Source: Flexibacter flexilis DSM 6793 (GTDB lineage Bacteria; Bacteroidota; Bacteroidia; Cytophagales; Flexibacteraceae). Taken from it: a stretch of DNA of 64,000 nucleotides. A model generated the notes under the pieces. That model was given only the letters and a program-made list of their open reading frames with translations. It searched no databases and had not been told where the DNA came from. The stretch's first letter is position 1; each line of letters opens with the position of its first letter. The stretch is from contig NZ_FOLE01000001.1 in the NCBI RefSeq assembly GCF_900112255.1, forward strand, positions 310,001 through 374,000, written 5' to 3'. Both the position numbers and the translations under genes were made by a program. Below are positions 8,686 to 18,039 of this stretch, piece by piece.

Positions 8686-9873
8686 ATGAAAAAACTTTTG
8701 ACGCTTGCATGGCTACTCTGCGGACTGGTGGCATTCAGCCAAAACAAATACCAACAAGATTTTGAGGAATTTTGGAATGATGTAAACACCTCGCACGCCT
8801 ACTTGGACAAACAGCAGATTGATTGGCCGAAAGTACGCGAAATATACCGCCCCATCTTTGCCAATGTCCAGAACGACAGTGATTTTATCAAGAATTTGGA
8901 GAAAGTAATCAATGAACTATACAACGGCCATATTTCTCTGAATACGAATCTGAATAGTTCTAATAAACTTGTTCCTTCGGGGGCGGATTTGTTCGCCGAA
9001 AAAAAAGGCAATCATTTCTTTGTCAGCGATTTGCGCAAAGGATACGAAGCAGAGGCCTGTGGCCTGCGGGTGGGCATGGAAATAGTGAAGTTTAACGACG
9101 CGCCGATTCTGCCACAACTCAAGGCTTTTTTGCCGACCTATACCAACCAACACAGCGCGGCCATGTACGAATACGCGTTGGCTATGCTTTTGGCTGGTAC
9201 GCACGACAACCCACGCAAAATTACAGTCTTGGAAAAAGGGAAAGAAAAAGCCTTTTATCTTGATGAAAACAAAATAACCCAAAGCCCTTTTCTGCTGATA
9301 AGCAAAAAGTTAAACCCTCAAACAGGTTATATAAAGATAAACAATTCATTGTTTCTTAATAACCTTATTGCAGCGTTTGATGCGGCACTGGACAGCCTAC
9401 TGGACACCCAAACCTTAGTGTTAGACCTGACCGAAACACCCAGCGGCGGAAATTCTACGGTAGCGCGTGCCATTTTGGGACGTTTTATTACCCAAAAAGC
9501 AGCGTATCAGCAACACGAATTTGACGAAAAAGAATTTGGAACGCGCCGCTATTGGGTAGAATATGTGTTGCCGCGCGCCCGCCCCTACAAAGGAAAACTC
9601 ATTGTAATGGTTGGACACTGGACGGGCAGCATGGGCGAGGGCATGACCATTGGATTTGATGCACTCCAACGCGCCACGATTGTCGGGACACCAATGGCCA
9701 AATTGCTAGGTGCTATTAGCGGCTTTCAGGCAAGCCAAACGCGCATTGGCTATCAGTTCCCGACCGAAAGACTCTACCACCTCAACGGTACGCCGCGCGA
9801 AGATTTTGTACCACCTATTCGCACCCAAAATCTGAAGCAAACTTGGGAAAAAGTAAATGAACTGATACGTTAA
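8686..9873 (+). CDS. exported S41 family peptidase (tail-specific protease-like)
   Basis: A 395-residue exported serine peptidase. I chose the ATG at 8686 because it begins the signal peptide MKKLLTLAWLLCGLVAFSQ; the longer frame needs a TTG and adds no signal. The middle contains a PDZ-like segment (GYEAEACGLRVGMEIVKFND). The C-terminal half is the S41 catalytic domain, with TLVLDLTETPSGGNS and the nucleophile in HWTGSMGEGMTIG (Ser315). A general-base lysine could not be placed with certainty. It lies 32 bp after the aspartic protease on the same strand, so co-expression is likely. S41 enzymes of this small exported type degrade peptides in the periplasm; the substrate is unknown. Confidence 0.85.
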   Translation: MKKLLTLAWLLCGLVAFSQNKYQQDFEEFWNDVNTSHAYLDKQQIDWPKVREIYRPIFANVQNDSDFIKNLEKVINELYNGHISLNTNLNSSNKLVPSGADLFAEKKGNHFFVSDLRKGYEAEACGLRVGMEIVKFNDAPILPQLKAFLPTYTNQHSAAMYEYALAMLLAGTHDNPRKITVLEKGKEKAFYLDENKITQSPFLLISKKLNPQTGYIKINNSLFLNNLIAAFDAALDSLLDTQTLVLDLTETPSGGNSTVARAILGRFITQKAAYQQHEFDEKEFGTRRYWVEYVLPRARPYKGKLIVMVGHWTGSMGEGMTIGFDALQRATIVGTPMAKLLGAISGFQASQTRIGYQFPTERLYHLNGTPREDFVPPIRTQNLKQTWEKVNELIR

Positions 9874-10015
9874 TTAGCCCCAAATGCGACTAACATTAAT
9901 GCTGAACAATGTAAATTTATATTTGCTTACTAGGTTAAAAACATCTCTGTCCAACAGTTACAAAAGAGTCTTTTAGGAAATGAACTCATTGATCAACAGA
10001 GATTTGGCATAAATA

Positions 10016-10041
10016 AAAAGGGCAAGATTACTTGCCCTTTT
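10016..10041. terminator. bidirectional terminator between S41 peptidase and dapB-like gene
   Basis: An 11-bp perfect stem, AAAAGGGCAAG and its complement, with an ATTA loop and T-rich flanks on both strands. It serves the convergent genes ending at 9873 and 10045. Confidence 0.8.
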
Positions 10042-10044
10042 TAT

Positions 10045-10794
10045 TTAATTCTGAAAATGTTGCATCAGAATATCTTCAAATTTGTACAAACCTTTTGGTT
10101 GATTTCTCAAATTATCGGCCACAAACAAGACCCCACTACCAAACGCCTCTCTTGAAATAGATTCGTGCACTAAACGTACTGTTTGATACGGAAAACCAAA
10201 CACTACTTCATGTTTTCCGACGATTCCGCCAACCCGAATAGAATTTATCTCCGACTCCCCTACTTCTAATGCCTGCGCTAACTTCATAGCCGTACCCGAA
10301 ACGCCATCTTTCCCCTTGAAGTGTTCTTCGATTATTTCAATATCGACCCAAGGCGCAATTTTCTTTAAGAACTTGGCGGCAAATAATAAATAATTGACTC
10401 CCAGTGTGATGTTTGGACTCCAAAATACAACGGTTTTTTCCGACAATTCTTTTAACAATGCTTTTTCTTCTTCCTCATAATGCGAAATAGCCGAAATAAT
10501 CCGAACGCCTCTTTCGCTGGCGGCTTTTCCGTATAAATAAATGCCTGTTTTAGAAGAAAAATCAATAATAGCATCAACAGGATGTTTGTCTAACAACTCT
10601 TCTATGGAAATATTCGCAGAAGAATATATTAGCCCTGGTTCGTCTGAAGCAATACCTAAAAATTCTGAAACACTTCTATGCTCTAATAAAGCACTTTGTC
10701 TTAATACCCATTCTAAAGAATACTCTTGGTTCTGAAGTATTACTGATGCAACAGCCTTTCCTGTTTTCCCAAATCCGATTAGTCCAATTCTCAT
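10045..10794 (-). CDS. dapB: 4-hydroxy-tetrahydrodipicolinate reductase (DapB-like)
   Basis: NAD(P)H-dependent reduction of dihydrodipicolinate in lysine/diaminopimelate synthesis. I chose the internal ATG at 10794, giving 249 residues that start MRIGLIGFGKTGKAVA, the dinucleotide-binding loop right at the N-terminus as in DapB; the longer frame adds 15 unrelated residues. The C-terminal domain has DIEIIEEHFKGK-DGVSGTAMKLAQAL, matching the DapB motif E-x-H-H-x-x-K ... SGTA. His158 and Lys162 are kept, but the second His is Phe, one residue is missing, and DAPSGTA reads DGVSGTA. The protein is a DapB homologue with a changed active-site loop, as seen in some Bacteroidota; lysine-pathway activity is likely but not certain. 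It is transcribed alone. Confidence 0.8.
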   Translation of the reverse strand: MRIGLIGFGKTGKAVASVILQNQEYSLEWVLRQSALLEHRSVSEFLGIASDEPGLIYSSANISIEELLDKHPVDAIIDFSSKTGIYLYGKAASERGVRIISAISHYEEEEKALLKELSEKTVVFWSPNITLGVNYLLFAAKFLKKIAPWVDIEIIEEHFKGKDGVSGTAMKLAQALEVGESEINSIRVGGIVGKHEVVFGFPYQTVRLVHESISREAFGSGVLFVADNLRNQPKGLYKFEDILMQHFQN

Positions 10795-11103
10795 TGCAGT
10801 CAAAATTTTTATGGTTATACTCTTGTTTATGCGTACCAAAACATCTTTCTAATCTAACAAGATGGTATGCTTTTATTCCACAAAGATTTCATTTATTTCT
10901 AAAGTATTTTAAAGTATGTACCTTTTTTTGTTTCGAAAATAATGACTATCACATAAATAAATGGCTCAAAATAAAAATGTTATAGCTCTAAGGGAAAATG
11001 GTATGCTCATTCCAAAAGAACCTTTTTGAGATGCGCACGGTTTGGATAGCACACCTTTCACTTCTTAAATAAATTATAGTATCCACGATTTATTTAACAA
11101 ACA
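10795..11103. other. divergent intergenic region, no gene seen
   Basis: 309 bp between the dapB-like gene and the luciferase-like gene. It is AT-rich, with short out-of-frame ORFs only. It must hold both promoters, but I could not place a convincing TTTG/TAnnTTTG pair in either direction. Confidence 0.5.
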
Positions 11104-12132
11104 ATGCAATCGAAAAATATTAAAATATCGCAGTTGGATTTGGCCATCGTAGCCGACAACACGTCCATTAGTGCCACATTGAACAATAGCAAAATGCTTG
11201 CGCAATGGTGCGAAAAATTAGGTTACGAACGCTTTTGGATGGCCGAACATCATAATATGGTCAATGTGGCCAGTTCTGCTACTTCCGTGTTATTGACTTA
11301 CATCGCATCTCATACCGAAAAGATTCGGGTAGGTTCGGGCGGCGTAATGTTGCCGAACCATTCGCCGCTAATTATTGCCGAGCAGTTCGGAACGTTGGAA
11401 AGTCTTTTCCCTAATAGAATAGATTTGGGATTGGGTCGCGCCCCCGGTTCGGATTCTCATACTTCTATTGCCATTCGCAGCGATTTTTTTGCACAAACCA
11501 AACGTTTCCCCGAAAATATCGTGCAGTTGCAAAAGTATTTGTCCGATGACAATCAGTATAGTAACGTTCGCGCCTTCCCCGGTGAAGGTACAAATGTTCC
11601 GTTATGGATTTTGGGGTCAAGTACGGACAGTGCGTATTTGGCGGCTTCGTTGGGTTTGCCGTATGCCTTTGCAGGACATTTTGCGCCGCGCCTGATGCTG
11701 GAGGCATTCCAGATTTATAAACAAAATTATAGACCTAATGATACTAATCCAAGACCCTACACGATGGCTTGCGTAAACGTAATCGGAGCTGACAGCAACG
11801 AAGAAGCGGAGTTATTGTCTTGTACGCTTTATGCTAATTTCTTGAATATCATTCGCAACACAAGGCAGCCTATGAAAGCACCCTCGAAGGCAATTTTGGA
11901 GAGTATGAACGACATGGAAAAAGCACAAATAAATCAGATGTTAGGCTGTACGTTTGTGGGAAATAAAGAAACACTTCAAAACCAATTGGCCGATTTTGTA
12001 GAAACTTCGGGGATTGATGAGCTAATGATTACTTCGCATATTTACGATTTTGAAAAGCGATTGCACAGCACTCAATTAGCTTATGAAGCCGTTGCGGCAT
12101 TGAATGCAGAGAAAAGCAAGGCAGTTGTGTAA
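11104..12132 (+). CDS. LLM class flavin-dependent oxidoreductase
   Basis: A 342-residue cytosolic flavoenzyme with the bacterial luciferase-like TIM-barrel fold. Diagnostic stretches are ERFWMAEHHNMVNVASSATS (about residues 59-78), EKIRVGSGGVMLPNHSPL, EQFGTLESLFPNRIDLGLGRAPGSD and, later, VPLWILGSSTDSAYLAASLG. This is the pattern of the MsnO8/YhbW-like subfamily, which uses reduced FMN. The substrate is unknown; these enzymes are usually annotated as alkane or monooxygenase-like without proof. It is a single-gene unit ending in a strong inverted repeat. Confidence 0.9.
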   Translation: MQSKNIKISQLDLAIVADNTSISATLNNSKMLAQWCEKLGYERFWMAEHHNMVNVASSATSVLLTYIASHTEKIRVGSGGVMLPNHSPLIIAEQFGTLESLFPNRIDLGLGRAPGSDSHTSIAIRSDFFAQTKRFPENIVQLQKYLSDDNQYSNVRAFPGEGTNVPLWILGSSTDSAYLAASLGLPYAFAGHFAPRLMLEAFQIYKQNYRPNDTNPRPYTMACVNVIGADSNEEAELLSCTLYANFLNIIRNTRQPMKAPSKAILESMNDMEKAQINQMLGCTFVGNKETLQNQLADFVETSGIDELMITSHIYDFEKRLHSTQLAYEAVAALNAEKSKAVV

Positions 12133-12145
12133 AAAGAATGGCGCA

Positions 12146-12201
12146 TTAAATAACCCTAACCTCATAGATTTTTGAAAACATATAAGATTAGGGTTATTTA
12201 A
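12146..12201. terminator. long-stem hairpin between convergent genes
   Basis: A 14-bp perfect stem (TTAAATAACCCTAA and its complement) around a 28-nt inner part. Read on the minus strand, the inner part contains CTTATATGTTTT and AAAATCTATGAG, closely matching the cores of the hairpins at 47153 and 53676. It probably terminates the oxidoreductase gene and the convergent lipoprotein gene. Confidence 0.6.
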
Positions 12202-12227
12202 TTAAAGAAGCATTGGATTGCTTATAT

Positions 12228-14453
12228 TTATTTTAATTTTTCCTTTATCTTTTTGATGGTATTTTGTTGGCTTAGAGCAAGCTTATTTTGAGGATTAGTA
12301 TACAAAGCTTTTTGGTAATTCTCAAGTGCCAAATCATATCTTTTAGCCTTTAAATAGGCTTCCCCAAGACTGTCATAAACATTCCAAGAATCAGGAAAAA
12401 GCGTAGCATTTGCCTTAAATATATTAATGGCAGCCTTCGTCCTTTTATCTACATTGAGTATTCTATATGCCAATTCGTTTAAGTATGTTTCCGTAGATGG
12501 ATATACTTTTAGAATCTCTTTAATGTGTGGTTTTAGTTTGGCAGCAATAAAAGCGCAAGCATCAGCATCTCTGTTAATACCACTCAAATTAAACTGATCT
12601 AATATTTTGATGTATTTTGCTACGCTATCTCTTTTAAGTTGAAAATTAATGCTCTCTTGTTTGTTAAACCCAAAACACAAATCATTTTCAAATGAATTTT
12701 CGGGAGCAGTCATGCCTGTAAGATAAAAACCTAAAGAAGTAAAATTTTCAATTACATAATTAGTTTTACCATTGGTATAATCGGGAGTATTTTTATTTTG
12801 GGTATATCGATACGAGTTAGAAAATTCATTGGTAATAATAATGGTACCATTGGGTTTTAATTTAGTTTTAAGATGCTCTAAAACCATTTTTGTATCCAAG
12901 AAGTATATAAAAGCCTTATTAACAATTATTTTATCAAAAAAATTGTTAGGCAAACCTGTATTATTTTCATCTCCCATTACTGTACTAAAGTATTGTTTTT
13001 GAGATAGATTGTATTTTACTTCCGTATTTAACTGTTCTTCATTTGACAAAAGACTATCTTCTTTTTGAATATAAAATGTAGTACTATCTTTTACACGAAA
13101 ATAAAAGCTTTCTAATAAATTATAATCAGTACTAATATCAGCTACAATATCATTATTATTTATTTTATGAATATCATACAATCTCTTAAAATAGTTGTAA
13201 TTATTATGATTATATTCAGATTTATAACTAGTAAAATTATCTGAAAATATATTTATAATATCCATCGAAATATTATTTGTGTCTTTACTTTGCTGCTTAG
13301 ACACAAGCTTGTCAATATTTTTTGCTAATATTATATTAGATTTTTGATTTGGTTCTATTTGAAGAACTTTTTGGCAGTGTTTTTTAGCATTAATGTAATC
13401 TTTTTTAAAGATATACAATATAATTAAAAGTTTATTATTTTTCAATGCTTCTGGGAATAAAATATCATTTGCTTTTACTATATTTAAGCTTGCATTAATT
13501 CGTAATTTCTCTATTATTAAAAAACTGATTGAAGTTAAATATTCTTCTGTATAAGGATATACACGCAGAATAGAATTGATATAAGGTTTAATATTCAAAG
13601 CAATTTTTTTAGATAATTTAAGATCCTTATTTACTTTTTTCAAATTAAATTGATCTAACATCTTAATGTACGTTTGTACACTATCCATTTTCAATTTAAA
13701 GTCATCACCTTTTTGTTTATTACGTTCAAAGAATAAATCATTTTGTAATGAATTAATGGGAGCTGTCATACCTGTCAAATAAAGACCTGCATCTGTAAAA
13801 TAATCTATAACAGTAACAGCTTTTTGCCCTCTTACCATACATCCATCATGTATTAGTGTTTGAAATTCATTTGAGAATTTATCAGAAATAATAATAACAC
13901 CGTTTGGTTTTAATTTTGAAACTAAATCCTTAGCGATAAGTGCGGGGTCTGTAAATTCATGAAAAGCATTATTAATAATTATTTTATCAAAAGTGCCATT
14001 AGGTAAATTGGACGCTGTTTTAGTACCAATTGCCATCTTGAAAGTATTAGTTTGTGGCGTGGCACGCACAGACGAATAGTATTTGACCATTTTATTAAAT
14101 TGGTCAGGATTAAGCAATATTGTATCAATGTCTTGGACATAATAGGTTACGCTATCCGTCATAACAGAATAAATACCTTCCATCCAGCCACTTGCCGCTC
14201 CCACTTCTGCCACTACATCTCCTTTTTTAATACCATAAAGCGTCAAATTTTTTCTATATTTTTCACATTCTTCTCTCGAATAAGCAAAGCCGTATTTGAA
14301 AGGTCTGCTCGGATTTGTACTAATAATGGCATTAGGATTATCATTTTCGTACTGATATTTTATGTCTTTTGTTTTGACTGTACCGCAGCCAAGCAAAAAA
14401 AAGATAGACCAGAAAGTGAAAAGAGAAACGAAAGATGCGTAATTTTTTGCCAT
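12228..14453 (-). CDS. lipoprotein with two methyltransferase-like units and TPR tail
   Basis: A 741-residue protein with a lipoprotein signal (FFLLGC, Cys23). Residues ~61-375 and ~417-730 are two copies of one unit: a class I methyltransferase-like domain followed by helical, TPR-like repeats. In copy 1 the SAM loop region reads DVVAEVGAASGWMEG (79-93), followed by NNAFHEFTDP and LKPNGVIIISDKFSNEF. Copy 2 has ADISTDYNLLESF in place of the glycine loop, so it has probably lost SAM binding. Both units share LTGMTAP and a KMLDQFNL-type segment. The very C-terminus has a clear TPR (YDSLGEAYLKAKRYDLALENYQKAL). Lipidation would place it outside the cytoplasm, where SAM is not expected. The function is unknown. 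The gene is noticeably AT-rich in its middle. Confidence 0.75.
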   Translation of the reverse strand: MAKNYASFVSLFTFWSIFFLLGCGTVKTKDIKYQYENDNPNAIISTNPSRPFKYGFAYSREECEKYRKNLTLYGIKKGDVVAEVGAASGWMEGIYSVMTDSVTYYVQDIDTILLNPDQFNKMVKYYSSVRATPQTNTFKMAIGTKTASNLPNGTFDKIIINNAFHEFTDPALIAKDLVSKLKPNGVIIISDKFSNEFQTLIHDGCMVRGQKAVTVIDYFTDAGLYLTGMTAPINSLQNDLFFERNKQKGDDFKLKMDSVQTYIKMLDQFNLKKVNKDLKLSKKIALNIKPYINSILRVYPYTEEYLTSISFLIIEKLRINASLNIVKANDILFPEALKNNKLLIILYIFKKDYINAKKHCQKVLQIEPNQKSNIILAKNIDKLVSKQQSKDTNNISMDIINIFSDNFTSYKSEYNHNNYNYFKRLYDIHKINNNDIVADISTDYNLLESFYFRVKDSTTFYIQKEDSLLSNEEQLNTEVKYNLSQKQYFSTVMGDENNTGLPNNFFDKIIVNKAFIYFLDTKMVLEHLKTKLKPNGTIIITNEFSNSYRYTQNKNTPDYTNGKTNYVIENFTSLGFYLTGMTAPENSFENDLCFGFNKQESINFQLKRDSVAKYIKILDQFNLSGINRDADACAFIAAKLKPHIKEILKVYPSTETYLNELAYRILNVDKRTKAAINIFKANATLFPDSWNVYDSLGEAYLKAKRYDLALENYQKALYTNPQNKLALSQQNTIKKIKEKLK

Positions 14454-14825
14454 TTAATTGTTTTTGTTAGGTGATATTCAAACATCAAAAGTAAGGGTAG
14501 CATTGTGATAGTACAAATTATTTTGAAGAAGCTTAACATTACAAAAGAAAGACGCATTGAAATGCGTCTCTATGTGAGATGAACAAAAAACAATCTCGTG
14601 CCGTATGTACGATAGGAATTATAACCAACAAAAAAGGCAAACCTCAAAGAGACTTGCCTTTTCATTCAATCTTCTATCAATCTTTATTCATATATTCAAA
14701 TAGATTCTGCTAAAACCTACTTAAATTCAAAGAAAGTGGCAAGGAGGCGGCGGCAACGATGACACACCGCCCCAAGCCTTACACACACACACATCTCTTA
14801 ATATAACTACTTATTGGCAATAAGT
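14454..14825. other. intergenic region with hairpins and an AC repeat
   Basis: The 372 bp hold a short hairpin at 14550-14569 (AGACGCAT and its complement), the terminator at 14632-14662, and a short (AC)n run at about 14781-14793. The upstream region of the lipoprotein gene lies at the left side. No ORF is supported. Confidence 0.5.
14632..14662 (-). terminator. terminator of the CoA-transferase gene
   Basis: The inverted repeat AAAAGGCAA ... TTGCCTTTT, with a 13-nt loop, is followed on the minus strand by a T-run. It lies 164 bp past the stop of the CoA-transferase. Confidence 0.65.
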
Positions 14826-16331
14826 TTAGATCGCTTCTTGTTTGATTCTCATGTCTTTATGCTGTCTGAAGCGGTTATGCCACGTAAAGGCTTCCTCCAA
14901 AATATGAGGCGTATGCCCTCCACGCGCACAGGCAGCCTTAAAATACGACCTAAACTCATCGCGGTATTCAGGGTGTGCGCAATTGTCTATAATCACTTTG
15001 GCACGTTCGCGCGGCGCAAGTCCACGCAAATCGGCCAAGCCATTGTCTGTTACCAAAATATCTACGTCGTGTTCGGTGTGGTCGGTATGCGAAACCATCG
15101 GCAACACGTGCGAAATACTATTGCCTTTAGATGCCGACTGACACACGAAAATGCTCAAGTAAGCGTTACGCGCAAAGTCGCCCGAACCGCCAATTCCGTT
15201 CATCATGTTCGTACCGTTGATGTGCGTAGAATTGACATTGCCGTAAATATCAAACTCAATGGCCGTGTTGATGGCAATAATGCCCAAACGACGGATAATC
15301 TCAGCGGCGTTGCTGATGTTCTGTGGACGCAAAACCAAACGATCTTTGTATTGACCAATATTATTTACGACACGGTCATAACATTCTGAAGAAATAGTTA
15401 TGGAAGAAGCCGATGCAAAAGTCATTTTGCCTGCATCCATCAAATCGAAAGTACTGTCTTGCAACACTTCTGAATACATGGTAAGGTCATGAAAATCACC
15501 GTTTGTAAAGCCATTCAGCACGGCATTGGCCACTTTGCCGATGCCCGCTTGCAAAGGCAACAAGGAAGTAGTAAGACGACCTTTTTTTACTTCATAATTG
15601 AAAAACTCCAACAAATGCCCTGCGATGGCCGAAGTTTTTTCGTCTGGTGCTACGATTTGGGCGGGACTATCGCGTTCGTGTGTGATGACGATGGCAACAA
15701 TCTTGTCGGGGTCTAGGGGCAAAGCCGTCGTCCCAATGCGGGTATGTGGCTCAAGCACAGGCAATATTTGACGATGCGGGTAGTTTCCTGCATAAAAAAT
15801 ATCGTGTATGCCTGCCAACTCTACGGGAATAATCGTGTTGATTTCGACAATAATTTGTTTGGCCAAAGCCGCAAAGACAGCAGAGTTGCCGACCGATGTG
15901 GTGAGGACTAAACTTCCGTCTTCGTTTATAAGCGTCGCTTCCAATACGGCAATATCTACTTCAGGCAAATGTTTGTTGTTAAGCAGTTCGGCGGTTTCGC
16001 CCAAATGTTGGTCAATGAACAAGACTTCACCTTTATTGATGCTATCGCGCAAAATCGGGTCGGCTTGGAAAGGCATACGACGCGAAAGCAAATGCGCATT
16101 GGCCAAATTGCCGTCGGTATTGTGGCCTAAAGAAGCTCCCGTAATTAATGAAATCTGTAATTCTTGGGTTTTGGCACGTTGGCCCAAAGCCTGCAAAACG
16201 GCTTTGCTGTCGCCCGCTTTAGTAAAACCGCTTGAGCCAACTACCATTTTGTTTTTGATAAGTGCGGCGGCTTCGTCGGCGCTCATCACCCTACTCAAAA
16301 GTTCGGGTCTGCGAATTCGTTCCTGATACAT
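14826..16331 (-). CDS. acetyl-CoA hydrolase/transferase (succinyl-CoA:acetate type)
   Basis: A 501-residue cytosolic enzyme of the Cat1/AarC family, matching its ~500-residue length. It moves CoA between acetate and succinate or hydrolyses acetyl-CoA, linking acetate metabolism with the TCA cycle. The catalytic glutamate is probably Glu288 in MYSEVLQDS. Other family marks are GLTKAGD-like SSGFTKAGD (34-41), GIHDIFYAG, the segment EFDIYGNVNSTHINGT, and the glycine loop GIGGSGDFARNA (379-390), followed by VSHTDHTEHDVDI. It is monocistronic, with an AT-rich 117-bp gap to the efflux genes. Confidence 0.9.
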   Translation of the reverse strand: MYQERIRRPELLSRVMSADEAAALIKNKMVVGSSGFTKAGDSKAVLQALGQRAKTQELQISLITGASLGHNTDGNLANAHLLSRRMPFQADPILRDSINKGEVLFIDQHLGETAELLNNKHLPEVDIAVLEATLINEDGSLVLTTSVGNSAVFAALAKQIIVEINTIIPVELAGIHDIFYAGNYPHRQILPVLEPHTRIGTTALPLDPDKIVAIVITHERDSPAQIVAPDEKTSAIAGHLLEFFNYEVKKGRLTTSLLPLQAGIGKVANAVLNGFTNGDFHDLTMYSEVLQDSTFDLMDAGKMTFASASSITISSECYDRVVNNIGQYKDRLVLRPQNISNAAEIIRRLGIIAINTAIEFDIYGNVNSTHINGTNMMNGIGGSGDFARNAYLSIFVCQSASKGNSISHVLPMVSHTDHTEHDVDILVTDNGLADLRGLAPRERAKVIIDNCAHPEYRDEFRSYFKAACARGGHTPHILEEAFTWHNRFRQHKDMRIKQEAI

Positions 16332-16448
16332 GGTTATTTGATATTTAATTAAGTAGTAAAAAAATAGTTAAGAAAAAGTAATATTTGTATGTATATTAAC
16401 CGTTTATAAAAACTAATTTAATCTCTATTGCAACCTATACGGTTTGGG

Positions 16449-18035
16449 TTAAAAGCCACCCCGCATAATATTACGGAACATGGTGAAAGACCTGTGTATG
16501 TGCGTATTGACGAGTATATAAAATGTCAGCATCACCAAACCCACGCCCACGACCGTGAATATTTCCATGTCGGTTAGCAAAATGCTTTGTTTGAGTACGT
16601 CTTTATTGATTTGCTTAATGGCCAAGACTTGCGCTTCGTCGGGCGTAAAACCTTTTTGCACAAAAGCGGCAACCGCGTTTGCAATACGCGTTTGGGTTTC
16701 GGCAATGGCAGGATTGACGTATTGTTGGAGCTTGCTGTAATGCTCGCGTTGCAAATACACTTGGACATTTTGCATAATGCTAAACCCTAAGGTTGCGCCC
16801 CAGAATCGGCCTGTAACGCCTATCGTGCCCGCATAAGAAGACAGATAGGCAGGCACAGCCGACACCACATACATCACCAATGGAACAAATATGATTCCTA
16901 CAGAAACCCCCTGTAAAATGTACGGAATCGCTATTTGCTGCAAAGAGACATCGGGCACAAAAAGGAAGGTAAACCACAAGTGTTCAGCAGCTAGCAACCC
17001 AAAGCCCAACACAAACAAATGTCGGATATGCGTGTGTTTGGCTAAGGCGTAAGCCGAAAACGTAACCCCTACGATTACCCCAAAAACATTAAGCCATTGA
17101 ATTTGAGCCACTCTGAGCGGCTCCCAATTCCAAACCGTAGCCATCGTGCTATTGGTAATATTAAGCGTAGCACGCGAAATATAATACAGCACAAAAAGCA
17201 AAAAACCTACTCGTAAATTCCTGAACTGAAACACTTTAAAGTCGAAAGTCGGGTGGCGTTCGGCCAGTTGGCGGAGGATAAACACCGACGCACAAACCAG
17301 ACTCGTAACCGACGCGTAAACGATTTGCTGCGACTCAAACCAATACTTTTTTTCGCCGTACACCAGTACAAACGCCCCCGACAAAATGCCAAGCACCAGT
17401 ATCACATAACTTGCCCAGTCGAGTGTATTAATCGGGAATTTTTCATAAAAGCGTTTTTCGTTGAAAATCAAGAAAATAAGCCCCATACACACCAACTGAA
17501 AGGCCGCCGAAGCGTAAGCCATGTATTTCCATTCGAACCAGTCGAGCAACCAAACGGCCAAGTTCATGACCACAGGCGCAGAGATTAACAAAACGCCATA
17601 AGCACAGGAAAAAGCAACAATTACGGCGTTACGACTTTTGAGATTAGACAGTAACAGCAGCCGCAACGGAATCCAAGGCAAAGCCATCAGTACGCCACCG
17701 ATTACCCTAAAAACTATAAATTGGTAATAGTTTTGGGTAAAAGCAGACAAGAAAATCGTAATGGCGGCCATCAAATAAATGCCCATCAAATACCAACGCG
17801 TCGGGAAATATTTGAAAAAGCGGCTTTCGATAAGAATCGTAGCCAAAAACGTTCCGTAAGTAACGCTCAAAGCAAATTGCATATCTTCTGGCTCTACGTC
17901 GAAGTAGCTGGACGAATACGTTACATTCGCTGAGTACAAACTCAGCAAAATCATGGAATGTAACATACAGAATATCAGGGCGGCATTCACGAACCAGCGC
18001 GGTATCCAATCCCTAAAAACTTGATTGTTTGCCAT
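16449..18035 (-). CDS. MFS efflux pump, EmrB/DHA2-like
   Basis: A 528-residue inner-membrane proton antiporter with about 14 hydrophobic segments, the DHA2 (EmrB/QacA) arrangement. It lies last in an operon after a TolC-type channel and an EmrA-type adaptor, with only 4 bp separating it from the adaptor gene, so the three should build a tripartite pump. The central region is divergent from proteobacterial EmrB, and the motif-C region is hard to place by eye. The last ~100 residues include a loop (PAIAETQTRIANAVAAFVQKG) between the final membrane segments, which is common in DHA2 pumps. The substrate is unknown. Confidence 0.85.
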   Translation of the reverse strand: MANNQVFRDWIPRWFVNAALIFCMLHSMILLSLYSANVTYSSSYFDVEPEDMQFALSVTYGTFLATILIESRFFKYFPTRWYLMGIYLMAAITIFLSAFTQNYYQFIVFRVIGGVLMALPWIPLRLLLLSNLKSRNAVIVAFSCAYGVLLISAPVVMNLAVWLLDWFEWKYMAYASAAFQLVCMGLIFLIFNEKRFYEKFPINTLDWASYVILVLGILSGAFVLVYGEKKYWFESQQIVYASVTSLVCASVFILRQLAERHPTFDFKVFQFRNLRVGFLLFVLYYISRATLNITNSTMATVWNWEPLRVAQIQWLNVFGVIVGVTFSAYALAKHTHIRHLFVLGFGLLAAEHLWFTFLFVPDVSLQQIAIPYILQGVSVGIIFVPLVMYVVSAVPAYLSSYAGTIGVTGRFWGATLGFSIMQNVQVYLQREHYSKLQQYVNPAIAETQTRIANAVAAFVQKGFTPDEAQVLAIKQINKDVLKQSILLTDMEIFTVVGVGLVMLTFYILVNTHIHRSFTMFRNIMRGGF

Positions 18036-18039
18036 TGCC

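Noticed and set aside
14781-14793. (AC)n microsatellite as a possible phase-variation tract
   Set aside because: Too short, and it lies past the stop of the CoA-transferase gene, not in a start or coding region.
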